From: Lineus longissimus
Taxonomy: Eukaryota > Nemertea > Pilidiophora > Heteronemertea > Lineidae
Assembly: GCF_910592395.1 (NCBI RefSeq)
Contig: NC_088324.1
Coordinates: 1,364,001-1,428,000, forward strand
Direction: 5' to 3'
Length of the DNA stretch: 64,000 nucleotides
The notes beneath the pieces were generated by a model that was not told the DNA's origin, ran no database searches, and saw only the letters and a program-made list of their open reading frames with translations. A program made the position numbers and the translations under genes. This document shows, one piece after another, positions 58,001 through 64,000 of this stretch (within the stretch, counting starts at the first letter, position 1; every line of letters begins with the position of its first letter).

Positions 58001-61000
58001 TGTTGCAGGTCAACCTTAAAGTGCTCCCTCTGTTCGCCGTCTCATGTGTATCCAAACAAGTGATATCTGCGGTGGTTCCGTGCGTGTAGTATTTGGACGT
58101 CCCGACATCGATGATATCAGTGGAATAGGTAACATCTAACAGGTTCTCGTCTGTTTCGGAAAGCTTGTCGCATGGCTCTGAGAAAGGTGAAGTTTAAACA
58201 AAATGTTTATGTGTGGAATACAATTATGTTGTTGGAAAAGCTGTTAAGAAATCAAGAGAATTCGCGAACATCTAGCTAGCTATCAGTTTTATTCATGCCC
58301 TAAAGAGCGAGAATGAGAATATCCAAGAGCAGGAATATCGATCGTTCCGCATATGCCCTTCGAAAAGCGGCGCAGAGGGCCATGATCGCTAGATTACTCC
58401 ATCTCGAAAGGGAAGTGCAATCGCCAGGGGGTGCAGTCGCCAGCCAGACCTGGACAAGGTGGTATCAGAGTCTTTCAAATCAATTCATTTGAAAGACTCT
58501 GGTGGAGGTATTGATCGTGAGGCACAGGGGCTCTTTCGATTTGTTGCCTCATTCAACACGCTCAATGGCCCATGTGATGACAGCGAAACTTTCGCAGACC
58601 ATAACGCCAGTACATCAACCGCTATAAACGTGCTCCCAACCACTTCGATTGGATCCCAAGCCATTACACGATAGACCAGTGTATTCACCAACTGGCTCCC
58701 CTCAAAGTAAACCGCTGGCCAAATGCATTTTAATCAGGACGAATAATGACTTGAATCTGCCCTCCTCCTCCCCACTCATGACTAAGAATCGATGAGCGCT
58801 GGTTGGCAGTTTGAACTGCCACTGACCGCAGAAGATTAGAAAATGATGCTCGACAAAAAAACTTACTCTCTGTACAACTTCCCTGGGTGAGTGTCCCATT
58901 GTCGCACTGCAATGTTTTCGTCGAACGACTGGGGTAGCGAATATCGGTTGTGTAATCCCGGCGACATTGGAGTTTTACGCTATTCTCGTGTTCCAAAGCA
59001 CTTGAGGAAAACGATCTTCCCCATTTGGTTTGGTAATTTCCATTTCCAAGGCTTGGTACTCGACATTTGGCTGTGAAATTAGAAGCAAACAGGATAAGTG
59101 CACTTCCAATATTGGATACCTAAACGCGAGCTCTGTTTTTGAGAGACAGTGTAGTGAAGTTAATAGACATGATGGAAGAACAAGTTTCTTTCATAAAAAA
59201 ATGTATTTTCTTTCTCTCTTGGGGGCATAAAACGATCAGCTAATCATTTTAAGTCCAGGTTAAAAATTTGCTATGCTCGGAGTTCAGGTACTGGTATTCT
59301 TTAGAGATAGGTGAAGAAATGCTTTAGGATTTTAAATTGGACAGCTTATTTCCTCGAGTTTGACATTAAAATCACCAGGGTCGTGCAGTAGCAGTAATAT
59401 AAAATAATGGCCGGGTCTATTTGGCAAGCCGCTCGCCGAACAGGCATCTTTTTTTGTCCTGTTTGGAGAGCCGCTTCCCAAACAGCACTAAAAAGCCACC
59501 CTGTTCGGCCAGCCGGGCTTGCCAAACAGGTACAAAATCTACCCTGTTTGGCGAGGTGGAGACTTTACTTTAATATTAATGAGTTCGGCTCTCCATTCAG
59601 GACAAGAAAAAGTCGCTGTTTGGTAAGCCGGGCTTGCCAAGTAGTCACTTCCTAAAAATAATATGGATCTCAGTGTTGCCAGCTGATTATCATCGAGAAG
59701 TATCTGATCTTTTCATGTGACTCCTATTATAAAATATTATATACATGTTTTACATGTACACTGTACGTACCCCAACATTTAGGAAGTGAATTAGACCATC
59801 GACCATCTTTCTGACAGAGGATGTAGGCCCCTCTAGGATTAATGACTGGATCCATGGTAGTGAAATCATTGCACCTGAAAAAAGGTAAAGCTCGTCAAAT
59901 TCCTCAATGACGAGCAAGGGAGTGCAGCGAATGAAGGCGGTTCAATCTAATTTTGGGACCTAACACAATTTTAAAGTTATATAGAGACTTGAAAAATCAA
60001 CTAAAGAAATCCTTGTTCATAAGAGCCCTTTGACGATTTTGGGGGTCGATCTGACAGGGGCCGATTTTTTCTGATGTACATGTTTTTCATCAAAGTCGAT
60101 CAAGATATAAGCAGTGCAGAGGAGAAGATGTCGAAATCAATGCACTTTGTCTGTCAAGAAATCGGCCCAGTAGTTTTTGCACAAGGGCCCAAAAGGCCAC
60201 AAGCCTAAGCGTGGTAACTCTCGTGACATGCTGCGTATTGCAAGTTGTTTCACGTGCATGATTCTGCTCCAGCAAAACACAATGTTTTTTAAAGCCGCGA
60301 TGCCAGAATGTGAATTTTCCCCTCGAAGGACCAAACTGGCTTTTATGAGCCGAGAATTTCTATGCGAAAACAAGGATTATCTGTAATGTCTGTGATAAGA
60401 TTGACTTGTCACGTATTTCCATATCTTTGCAAATATTGGCTTCCCTTCGCCTCGTTTTTAGAATGTAGCGGTAAGCATTTTACAGAAAAAGAAATTATAT
60501 TTTGAAGTTGATTTTGCACAGGGGGAAGATTTGCCATCAGAGGATATTTCACTGTGTTCATGATACCGAGAAATGATCGGGCAATGTTTTCCATTAACAT
60601 TAGCATATAGCTAAAGCCAGATTCCTTTCCTACAGTCTCTCCGCATTTCCCATCTGAAGAATTGGTCTGAATGGGTACCCCGTTCGCGATAACTGGTGGG
60701 CCAGTCAAATAGAAATGCAGTTATGCACAATGCCGTAGTGCAGTTATCATGCATACGAAGTTGCTGAAACTTGGTGCTAGCAGTACAATGTATTTGTATC
60801 CCTGTCTTTTCAACAACAAGGCTGAAATTTATATTAAGTACATATTTACGCAATTGGAAATTTTCAAATTCAATTACAAATTTATAACTTTCAACGAACG
60901 GCATTGGCCTTTTGCTTACACTACTGCCTGTCATGACCCTTACCCAAACCGTCTTTGTGACGAGTACGTGGTGAGACCAGCTTGGAGGTAACCATTGAAG

Positions 61001-63656
61001 ATGTGTCCAGGATCATAGCAATCCACAACTAAAAAAGGAACAATAAAACATATAGATATGGAAAATGTCTATTAACATGCTTCTTTAGGGACTTGGAAAT
61101 GAACGAGTTCACGTACACATATTATCGAAAAGTTGAATTTGAAATACATTAATAAATTCTAAACGAAGAAAATTATATTCTAAAACCCAAAACATTAAGG
61201 GGAACCTACGTTCACAGGCTATCTTGCTCGGCGCATAAGTCCAGTTCCCGTATTGGGTACACGAAGTGAAGGTTTCGTCATCGATCTGTTTCCCTTCCAG
61301 CCTGTACCCTCTTCTAGAGTCGCAGGTGTACTTGTATTCCGACCCGTATTCAAAACGGTTGCTTTTGCCGCGTCGAATCTGGACATTTCCATTCGGCGGA
61401 TTGGTCAGTGGGGGACACGTTGCAACTGCAATATAGTAATTAGAATGGAAGTGACTACTTGGCAAGCCCGGCTTACCAAACAGCGACTTTTTCTTGTCCT
61501 GAATGGAGAGCCGAACTCATTAATATTAAAGTAAAGTCTCCAGCTCGCCAAACAGGGTAGATTTTTTACCTGTTTGGCAAGCCCGGCTGGCCGGCTTTTT
61601 AGTGCTGTTTGGCAAGCGGCTCTCCAAACAGGACAAAAAGATGCCTGTTCGGCGAGCGGCTTGCCAAATAGACCCGGCCATTAGAATATGCTAACTGGAC
61701 GCACGATTGTTGTAGGACTTTCCGCATGTTATTTTCCCTTGCATTTAGGAGCTATATGTCCTGTGAAAACTACCTGAAACCTGATGGGCTGCTATGAACG
61801 AAATTGTAGTTCCATGAATGAATCAAATCTAAGTATATTTTTGTTAAGGATTTCGACAGATAAGATAATGCAATGACATGATATCTACGATATGACCATG
61901 AGACCCATTGTATTAGGTCTTGCATGCAAGAAAATTTGCACTTCTGTCAGTCACAGTGCGCACATTCGGCAAACTGAAATATTCCATTTGAGACGACGAT
62001 GTGGTCTGACTTGTATTCCAAGCCACTCTGTTGGTTGCGCAGCAGTACTGCTTGTGATGCATAACTAAAACATTGCGCCTTGTCTTGGCCATAGCGATGT
62101 CGGTGTCGAAGCCATTACCACACAGGTCGGTCAAAAAACGAAAGCAGTCATCATTACATTCTAATGTTTAGTTTGATTTGTTTTAGAATACCGCTCGGGA
62201 GGAACCGTAATTTCCCCCAAAATCTCGGCCTTGATATACACATTTAGCCCAGTACCCGCGGTGTTTTGTGAGGGTACAACAACACCTCAAGCTCGGTATC
62301 AATTGTTTGATGCAAACAAAAAAATGGTATTTACTGTCACACCGAAGACCGATGATAGTCCATGTTGCGTTCGCCTGGCATACTCTCGACATAAGTATTC
62401 CCCTCGTTTTCTTGTAGCCAGTCTTGCACTGGTACCTAACTTCTGCCCCAAAGCTTGTGATTCTACCGCCAACCAGGTGCGAATCAGCATTAGGGATGAT
62501 AGCTGGATCTCCACAATTTACGGCTGAAGCAGGAATTATAGTCAACAGTGAATTTTCGCAAAGCCCCCTAAACGTCCATTTGAACACCTATCCCTTTGTT
62601 TGAGCTTCTGACCACGATGTCGAACAATGGGACAGGCGTTCGCGTTGGTGTTTCGGGGGATTTGCAAAAACTCACTATTTGTGAATTGGTCAAAGCTAAA
62701 GTTAACCCCAAACTTTATCAATGTAAAATGTTAAATATGTGTATCGATCTGACATTCACATCCTTCACTAGTTTGTACACATTAGTTCTGTAGACTTACG
62801 TTCGCATCTCATGAGCCTTGTATCATAGCTTAGGGCTTCCCACCTATTGCGTCTCGCGTTACATTGGTAGTACGACCCGCCTCTTCTCCTCTCGTACCCA
62901 GAATGACAAGTGTATCTGTATCTGTGTGGAGCAAAAGTGGTTTAGTCAGAAAAAAACAGACGTCTTGAAAAATGGAGACAGAAGAATTAAAGGCAGTGCG
63001 TCTCGGGATAATGCCCTGCACGGATTTATGACCTTTACAGAGATTATGCGTAGAAGGCGCTATTAAAAAATAGATATGTTTCACACTTCCTAATTGCTAC
63101 CTTTATTTTGGGGCAACTGCAGTTCATTAAATCTTTCACAAGACTGGAGAAATTGAATCAAGCATCTATAGGAGCACTTACTTCTCACCGTGGTAGTAGG
63201 CTTTATCCGGTGGGTGCCGGGCATGAGATATGGCTGGTGGCTTGTTGCACGTTGCTATCATGAAGAGAAGATAAACAACAACATCAGAAAACACGAATGA
63301 ACCGGAAGAATTGAGCATTATGTTATAACCGTTAAAAAGGGCATGACCCACGCATTTTCAACATCAGGCCACAAGTTTAACTCTCTCAAAGTTGTACAAT
63401 GGAAAATCTTGAACTATAAACTTTATTTCATAAAACCGCAAATGTTTGTTATCAATTGTTAACTCACCTTTAATGACACAAGATACCTCTGCCCCGTCCC
63501 AAACTCCGTTAGATAGACACGTCCGGTTCGCTGCACCTTTCAGCGTGTATCCTGCCGCACAGGTGTGGCTTGCCACGGCACCTGGGAAGGTTTTTTTGTG
63601 GGAGAGAGTCACGGTGCCGTTTCGAAGGGGAGGAGTTTCACATTTCCAAATTTGAC
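40083..63656 (-). CDS. Giant multi-CCP (sushi) extracellular protein gene, 23 CCPs in view
   Basis: All CCP exons listed separately lie on one strand, share phase-1 borders and can be spliced without a frameshift, so one gene is the simplest reading. In order of transcription: five ordinary CCPs (63656 down to 59771, two of them split by phase-2 introns), then six divergent CCPs (59070-54841), then four from each of units C, B and A. CCP domains are ~60-residue modules with two disulfides, used in complement control, adhesion and receptor proteins. No signal peptide, membrane segment or catalytic domain is seen in the window. The 3' end is uncertain: it may be the read-through TAA at 40083, or exons may lie below. 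Several tandem genes instead of one are possible, since each B-type PCALS exon carries the same optional stop. Confidence 0.7.
40136..40399 (-). CDS. CCP exon, B type (unit A, last in array)
   Basis: 264 bp, phase 1-1, acceptor ctcgtttcag. It reads PCALSKWQKDG, VGCRGTHYL, VTCQKGAWD and ISCKP, the four cysteines of a sushi/CCP domain. The donor is GTACGT (A|GT). If it is not spliced, translation runs 18 codons further to a TAA at 40083, giving a possible C-terminus TENIFP. As the lowest-coordinate CCP it may be the real end of the gene. Confidence 0.75.
40666..40884 (-). CDS. CCP exon, A type (unit A)
   Basis: 219 bp, phase 1-1, acceptor ctaactttcag and donor GTTTGT. Cysteine contexts: GCRVPSHADRR, IACEDGFVL, TTQCNFGIW, EQCVE. 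It contains an N-S-S sequon. Confidence 0.8.
40999..41242 (+). mobile_element. 244-bp MITE, unit A copy
   Basis: Starts GGAAGTGACTACTTGGCAAG and ends GACCCGGCC. It is built from repeated 'ctgtttggcaagcc'-type words in both orientations, so it folds on itself. It is flanked by TTTAAAAAA on both sides (8-9-bp target duplication). Six copies lie in the CCP region. Confidence 0.82.
41836..41929 (-). pseudogene. Truncated B-type CCP exon (unit A)
   Basis: The donor-side 94 bp of the exon that is intact at 56542-56772 in unit D, including its GTAAGT donor and the final PACTFRC-region bases. The acceptor-side part is missing and is replaced by the LINE tail at 41930. Without an acceptor it should be skipped in splicing. 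Confidence 0.8.
41930..42484 (+). mobile_element. 5'-truncated LINE tail inside a CCP exon (unit A)
   Basis: About 555 bp encoding a LINE C-terminus, antisense to the CCP gene: MNIEKSLDYPSLIWTTAQT, then C-N-R-C, DPQLHFFCGCSGF and LLRITAQCWNV with a TAG. It then has AATAAA and a short (AT)n tail. The C-x2-C...H...C pattern is the zinc-knuckle-like element before the end of many LINE RT proteins. It joins the CCP exon remnant directly, with loss of the rest of that exon. Confidence 0.75.
42972..43193 (-). CDS. CCP exon, B type (unit A)
   Basis: 222 bp, phase 1-1, acceptor ggttttccag and donor GTAAGT. Cysteine contexts: PCDKLDEAFHS, FSCKPKYEVSE, RRCDNGNYN, ICKES. It contains an N-A-T sequon. 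Confidence 0.82.
43658..43861 (-). CDS. CCP exon, A type (unit A)
   Basis: 204 bp, phase 1-1, acceptor ggttttttttcag and donor GTATGG. Cysteine contexts: GECRLPTDYNQ, VSCPRRQVF, TTKCKYGNW, KKCEQ. It differs from units B and C at several residues (ELLFRPQ against ELSFSPQ). Confidence 0.82.
44456..44719 (-). CDS. CCP exon, B type (unit B)
   Basis: 264 bp, phase 1-1, donor GTACGT with the same optional read-through stop (TAA at 44403). It is the same domain as 40136-40399 but carries the alternative patch LARWRYSVGRYAYSFEAT instead of LARRRHYSGRYGYYFGAT. Confidence 0.8.
44986..45204 (-). CDS. CCP exon, A type (unit B)
   Basis: 219 bp, phase 1-1, with the same four cysteine contexts as 40666-40884 (GCRVP, IACEDG, TTQCNFGIW, EQCVE). 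H replaces Y in ILYHPFD and P replaces T in TNPPITT. Confidence 0.82.
45319..45562 (+). mobile_element. 244-bp MITE, unit B copy
   Basis: Same element, orientation and TTTAAAAAA flanks as in unit A; inherited with the block duplication. Confidence 0.82.
46156..46249 (-). pseudogene. Truncated B-type CCP exon (unit B)
   Basis: Same remnant as in unit A, cut at the same base by the LINE tail. Confidence 0.8.
46250..46805 (+). mobile_element. LINE tail (unit B)
   Basis: Same insertion as in unit A. A one-base change in length at 'gagaaatttttcgg' shifts the LINE frame, so the C-terminal part is open only in another frame. Confidence 0.75.
47293..47514 (-). CDS. CCP exon, B type (unit B)
   Basis: 222 bp, phase 1-1. 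The protein is identical to the unit A and C copies over the part compared (PCDKL, FSCKPKYEVSE, RRCDNGNYN, ICKES). Confidence 0.82.
47957..48801. other. ~845-bp segment present in units B and C, absent from unit A
   Basis: It starts actagaactgagatttcac and ends agctggaaacataata between intron sequences that are contiguous in unit A. No terminal inverted repeat or clear target duplication was found. It holds a short hairpin (gccctccc / gggagggc near 48426-48486) and unrecognised open frames. It is either an insertion before the B/C split or a deletion in A. Confidence 0.6.
48822..49025 (-). CDS. CCP exon, A type (unit B)
   Basis: 204 bp, phase 1-1, same splice borders as unit A. Cysteine contexts GECRLPTGYNQ, VSCPRRQVF, TTKCKYGNW, KKCEQ, with unit-specific changes (TGY for TDY, AFIA for ASIA). 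Confidence 0.82.
49649..49912 (-). CDS. CCP exon, B type (unit C)
   Basis: 264 bp, phase 1-1, donor GTACGT. It carries the same alternative patch as unit B (LARWRYSVGRYAYSFEAT). The in-frame TAA at 49596 is used only if the donor is skipped. Confidence 0.8.
50179..50397 (-). CDS. CCP exon, A type (unit C)
   Basis: 219 bp, phase 1-1, protein identical to the unit B copy (GCRVP, IACEDG, TTQCNFGIW, EQCVE). Confidence 0.82.
50512..50755 (+). mobile_element. 244-bp MITE, unit C copy
   Basis: Same element, orientation and flanks as in units A and B. Confidence 0.82.
51349..51442 (-). pseudogene. Truncated B-type CCP exon (unit C)
   Basis: Same remnant and breakpoint as in units A and B. Confidence 0.8.
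51443..51998 (+). mobile_element. LINE tail (unit C)
   Basis: Same insertion, with the LINE C-terminal frame open to its TAG at 51835-51837 as in unit A. Confidence 0.75.
52485..52706 (-). CDS. CCP exon, B type (unit C)
   Basis: 222 bp, phase 1-1, acceptor ggttttccag and donor GTAAGT; PCDKL, FSCKPKYEVSE, RRCDNGNYN, ICKES. Confidence 0.82.
54014..54217 (-). CDS. CCP exon, A type (unit C)
   Basis: 204 bp, phase 1-1; GECRLPTDYNQ, VSCPRRQVF, TTKCKYGNW, KKCEQ. This copy has FNLT where A and B have FSST, which creates an N-glycosylation sequon. Confidence 0.82.
54841..55104 (-). CDS. CCP exon, B type (unit D)
   Basis: 264 bp, phase 1-1, donor GTACGT; PCALSKWQKDG, VGCRGTHYL, VTCQKGAWD, ISCKP. It carries the same patch as unit A (LARRRHYSGRYGYYFG), with P for A after it. 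Confidence 0.8.
55369..55587 (-). CDS. CCP exon, A type (unit D)
   Basis: 219 bp, phase 1-1; GCRVPSHADRR, IACEDGFVL, TTQCNFGIW, EQCVE, with unit-specific changes (FDQYF, WTLPG). Confidence 0.82.
55702..55945 (-). mobile_element. 244-bp MITE, unit D copy, inverted
   Basis: Same element and same insertion point (between ttttaaaaaa and tttaaaaaa) as in units A-C, but the element reads in the opposite direction relative to the surrounding unit. Confidence 0.88.
56542..56772 (-). CDS. CCP exon, B type (intact counterpart of the truncated exons)
   Basis: 231 bp, phase 1-1, acceptor tttcttccag and donor GTAAGT. Cysteine contexts: PCYKLNENRL, FTCKPNYEVSE, VKCDTGKYR, VCQES. It has an N-V-S sequon. 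Confidence 0.85.
57249..57485 (-). CDS. CCP exon, A type
   Basis: 237 bp, phase 1-1, acceptor ttattccag and donor GTAAGT. Cysteine contexts: DCFIPASVSS, ISCSASKTVF, TTRCKFGKW, ETCVP. It is a paralogue of the CRLP exon of units A-C (shared VFN.TM.RN.LTT.CK.G.W pattern). Confidence 0.85.
57962..58177 (-). CDS. CCP exon, B type
   Basis: 216 bp, phase 1-1, acceptor cctttctcag and donor GTGAGT. Cysteine contexts: PCDKLSETDEN, ITCLDTHETAN, LTCNKRRWNK, ICEPS. It has no internal Met, so simple ORF searches miss it. Confidence 0.82.
58867..59070 (-). CDS. CCP exon, A type (first of the alternating series)
   Basis: 204 bp, phase 1-1, acceptor aatttcacag and donor GTAAGT. Cysteine contexts: KCRVPSLGNGN, LQCRRDYTTDI, LQCDNGTLTQ, SCTES. 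Confidence 0.83.
59409..59652 (-). mobile_element. 244-bp MITE, independent copy in an intron
   Basis: Same family as the unit copies, with approximate flanking duplication (taaaataat / taaaaataat). It lies in the intron before the CCP half-exon at 59771. Confidence 0.82.
59771..59874 (-). CDS. CCP second-half exon (pairs with 60944-61028)
   Basis: 104 bp, acceptor ccttttttcag (phase 2) and donor GTACGT (phase 1). It completes a CCP: GCNDFTTMD, ILCQKDGRWS, PKCWG. A phase-2 intron in the middle of a CCP, at a Gly codon, is the classic position for split sushi domains. Confidence 0.8.
60944..61028 (-). CDS. CCP first-half exon
   Basis: 85 bp, acceptor ccttttttag (phase 1) and donor GTAAGG (phase 2). 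It reads VDCYDPGHIFNGYLQAGLTT and ends RRFG. The ~1.07-kb intron to its partner contains unrecognised sequence. Confidence 0.78.
61210..61425 (-). CDS. CCP exon, ordinary type
   Basis: 216 bp, phase 1-1, acceptor ctattgcag and donor GTAGGT. Cysteine contexts: ATCPPLTNPPNGN, YTCDSRRGYRLEG, TSCTQYGNWTY, IACER. This is close to the vertebrate CCP consensus (C-P-x-x...P-P-N-G, G-Y-x-L-x-G, G-N-W). Confidence 0.88.
61447..61679 (+). mobile_element. 233-bp MITE copy with 8-bp TSD
   Basis: Same family, slightly shorter inside, with a perfect ATTAGAAT duplication at 61439-61446 and 61680-61687. This fixes the element's ends as GGAAGTG...CCCGGCC. It begins 21 bp upstream (in the gene's sense) of the CCP exon at 61210-61425, close to that exon's acceptor. 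Confidence 0.87.
62011..62160 (-). CDS. Possible Cys-rich exon
   Basis: Between CCP exons there is a frame starting after ACATTAG: CNDDCFRFLTDLCGNG, then HHKQYCCATNRVAWNTS, with six cysteines in about 50 residues and no stop. A phase-1 donor is possible (A|GTCAGA) but weak, and the polypyrimidine tract is poor. I do not recognise a domain. It may be chance. Confidence 0.28.
62335..62523 (-). CDS. CCP exon, ordinary type
   Basis: 189 bp, phase 1-1, acceptor cctgcttcag and donor GTAAAT. Cysteine contexts: VNCGDPAIIPNA, YQCKTGYKKTRG, RVCQANATWT, LRCDS. The C-G-D-P start is typical of CCP domains in complement and selectin-like proteins. Confidence 0.9.
62800..62921 (-). CDS. CCP second-half exon (pairs with 63182-63254)
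   Basis: 122 bp, phase 2 to phase 1, donor GTAAGT; YTCHSGYERRRGG, YYQCNARRRNRW, MRCER. The acceptor is doubled (...acacag|atacag|atacac): both AGs are in frame and differ by two codons (Tyr-Arg), so the start could also be 62915. Confidence 0.78.
63182..63254 (-). CDS. CCP first-half exon
   Basis: 73 bp, acceptor catgatag (phase 1) and donor GTAAGT (phase 2); TCNKPPAISHARHPPDKAYY then HGEK. With 62800-62921 it makes one complete CCP. Confidence 0.78.
63468..63656 (-). CDS. CCP exon, ordinary type (most N-terminal in view)
   Basis: 189 bp, phase 1-1, acceptor atgtttcag and donor GTGAGT. Cysteine contexts: WKCETPPLRNGT, HTCAAGYTLKG, RTCLSNGVWDG, VSCVIK; a textbook CCP with N-G-T and N-R-T sequons. 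Because it opens in phase 1 from an acceptor, the gene must continue upstream beyond 64000, where a signal peptide would be expected. Confidence 0.9.
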
Positions 63657-64000
63657 CTGAAACATTAGTATTTCATGGAATGTTTGCTATTTGCAAAATG
63701 AGTGTATCTTGCAGGAAAATCGTATCGGAGATGCATTCATTGTTTTTCGCGTCAGAAGATCAAGGGAAATGTTTGCAAGAAGATTGAGAACTCTTTGGGT
63801 CAAAGATACTCAATGATGGAATATTGAAGCAAAATGAGTGTATTGAATGATTTAAAGTATAATACATGTACAGGTACAGACCAACTCTCATCCATTCAGT
63901 TAAGTTAAACCTGTGCGGGTCAACGTTTAGAAAGTTTGAACGACTGTCCTGGTGACCATGCGCCGAACAGTACAGGAGGAGATGAAGCAGCCTAGACTGG
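63657..64000. other. Right edge, intron of the CCP gene
   Basis: No exon with matching borders is seen. It is presumed to be an intron leading to upstream exons outside the window. Confidence 0.4.

Overview
This is eukaryotic nuclear DNA. Coding sequence is split into short exons with GT/AG borders, introns are long, and minisatellites and small inverted-repeat transposons are dense. The genes it carries (a mitochondrial LACTB, a LamG/fibronectin-type-II extracellular protein and a very large sushi/CCP-domain protein) point to an animal. The domain mix and the repeat style fit a marine invertebrate, most likely a non-vertebrate deuterostome, but the species cannot be fixed from the sequence alone.

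Layout. (1) 2.4-6.0 kb, + strand: the last three recognisable exons of an extracellular mosaic gene, a LamG-like domain, a small two-cysteine module and a fibronectin type II domain ending in a stop. All three are joined by phase-1 introns. (2) 6.3-20.6 kb: no convincing host gene. There is a decayed LINE tail, a tRNA-like sequence in an inverted-repeat element, three copies of one ~0.85-0.93 kb non-autonomous transposon with perfect 9-bp target duplications (one nested inside another palindromic element), and a fourth, unrelated 956-bp element that also has a 9-bp duplication. (3) 21.3-29.6 kb, + strand: a complete five-exon LACTB gene (523 codons). Its introns and 3' flank hold four different minisatellites (59, 48, 65 and 119 bp units), and intron 4 is a GC-AG intron. 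(4) 30.2-36.2 kb: a repeat-rich stretch with a 2.9-kb terminal-inverted-repeat transposon sitting in a 'tacaaaaccaagacc' minisatellite, plus long perfect hairpins. (5) 36.2-39.8 kb: a TTAA-bounded element with 31-bp inverted ends that encloses a three-exon gene for a 197-aa Cys/His cluster protein. (6) 39.8-63.7 kb, - strand: exons for 23 CCP domains, probably one gene that enters from beyond the right edge. The first five CCPs are of ordinary type. The following 18 alternate strictly between two divergent CCP types (A: C-x-x-P start; B: P-C start), which makes nine A-B pairs.

The CCP array has grown by tandem duplication of a 5.2-kb block (units A, B and C near-identical, unit D partial). 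Each of units A-C carries the same broken CCP exon cut by a LINE tail. A 244-bp MITE lies at the same site in all four units but is flipped in unit D. One CCP exon shows a dense patch of mostly amino-acid-changing differences against near-identical introns. These features make the array a candidate rapidly evolving recognition or adhesion locus. That reading is inference; the exon structure, phases and repeats are directly visible.
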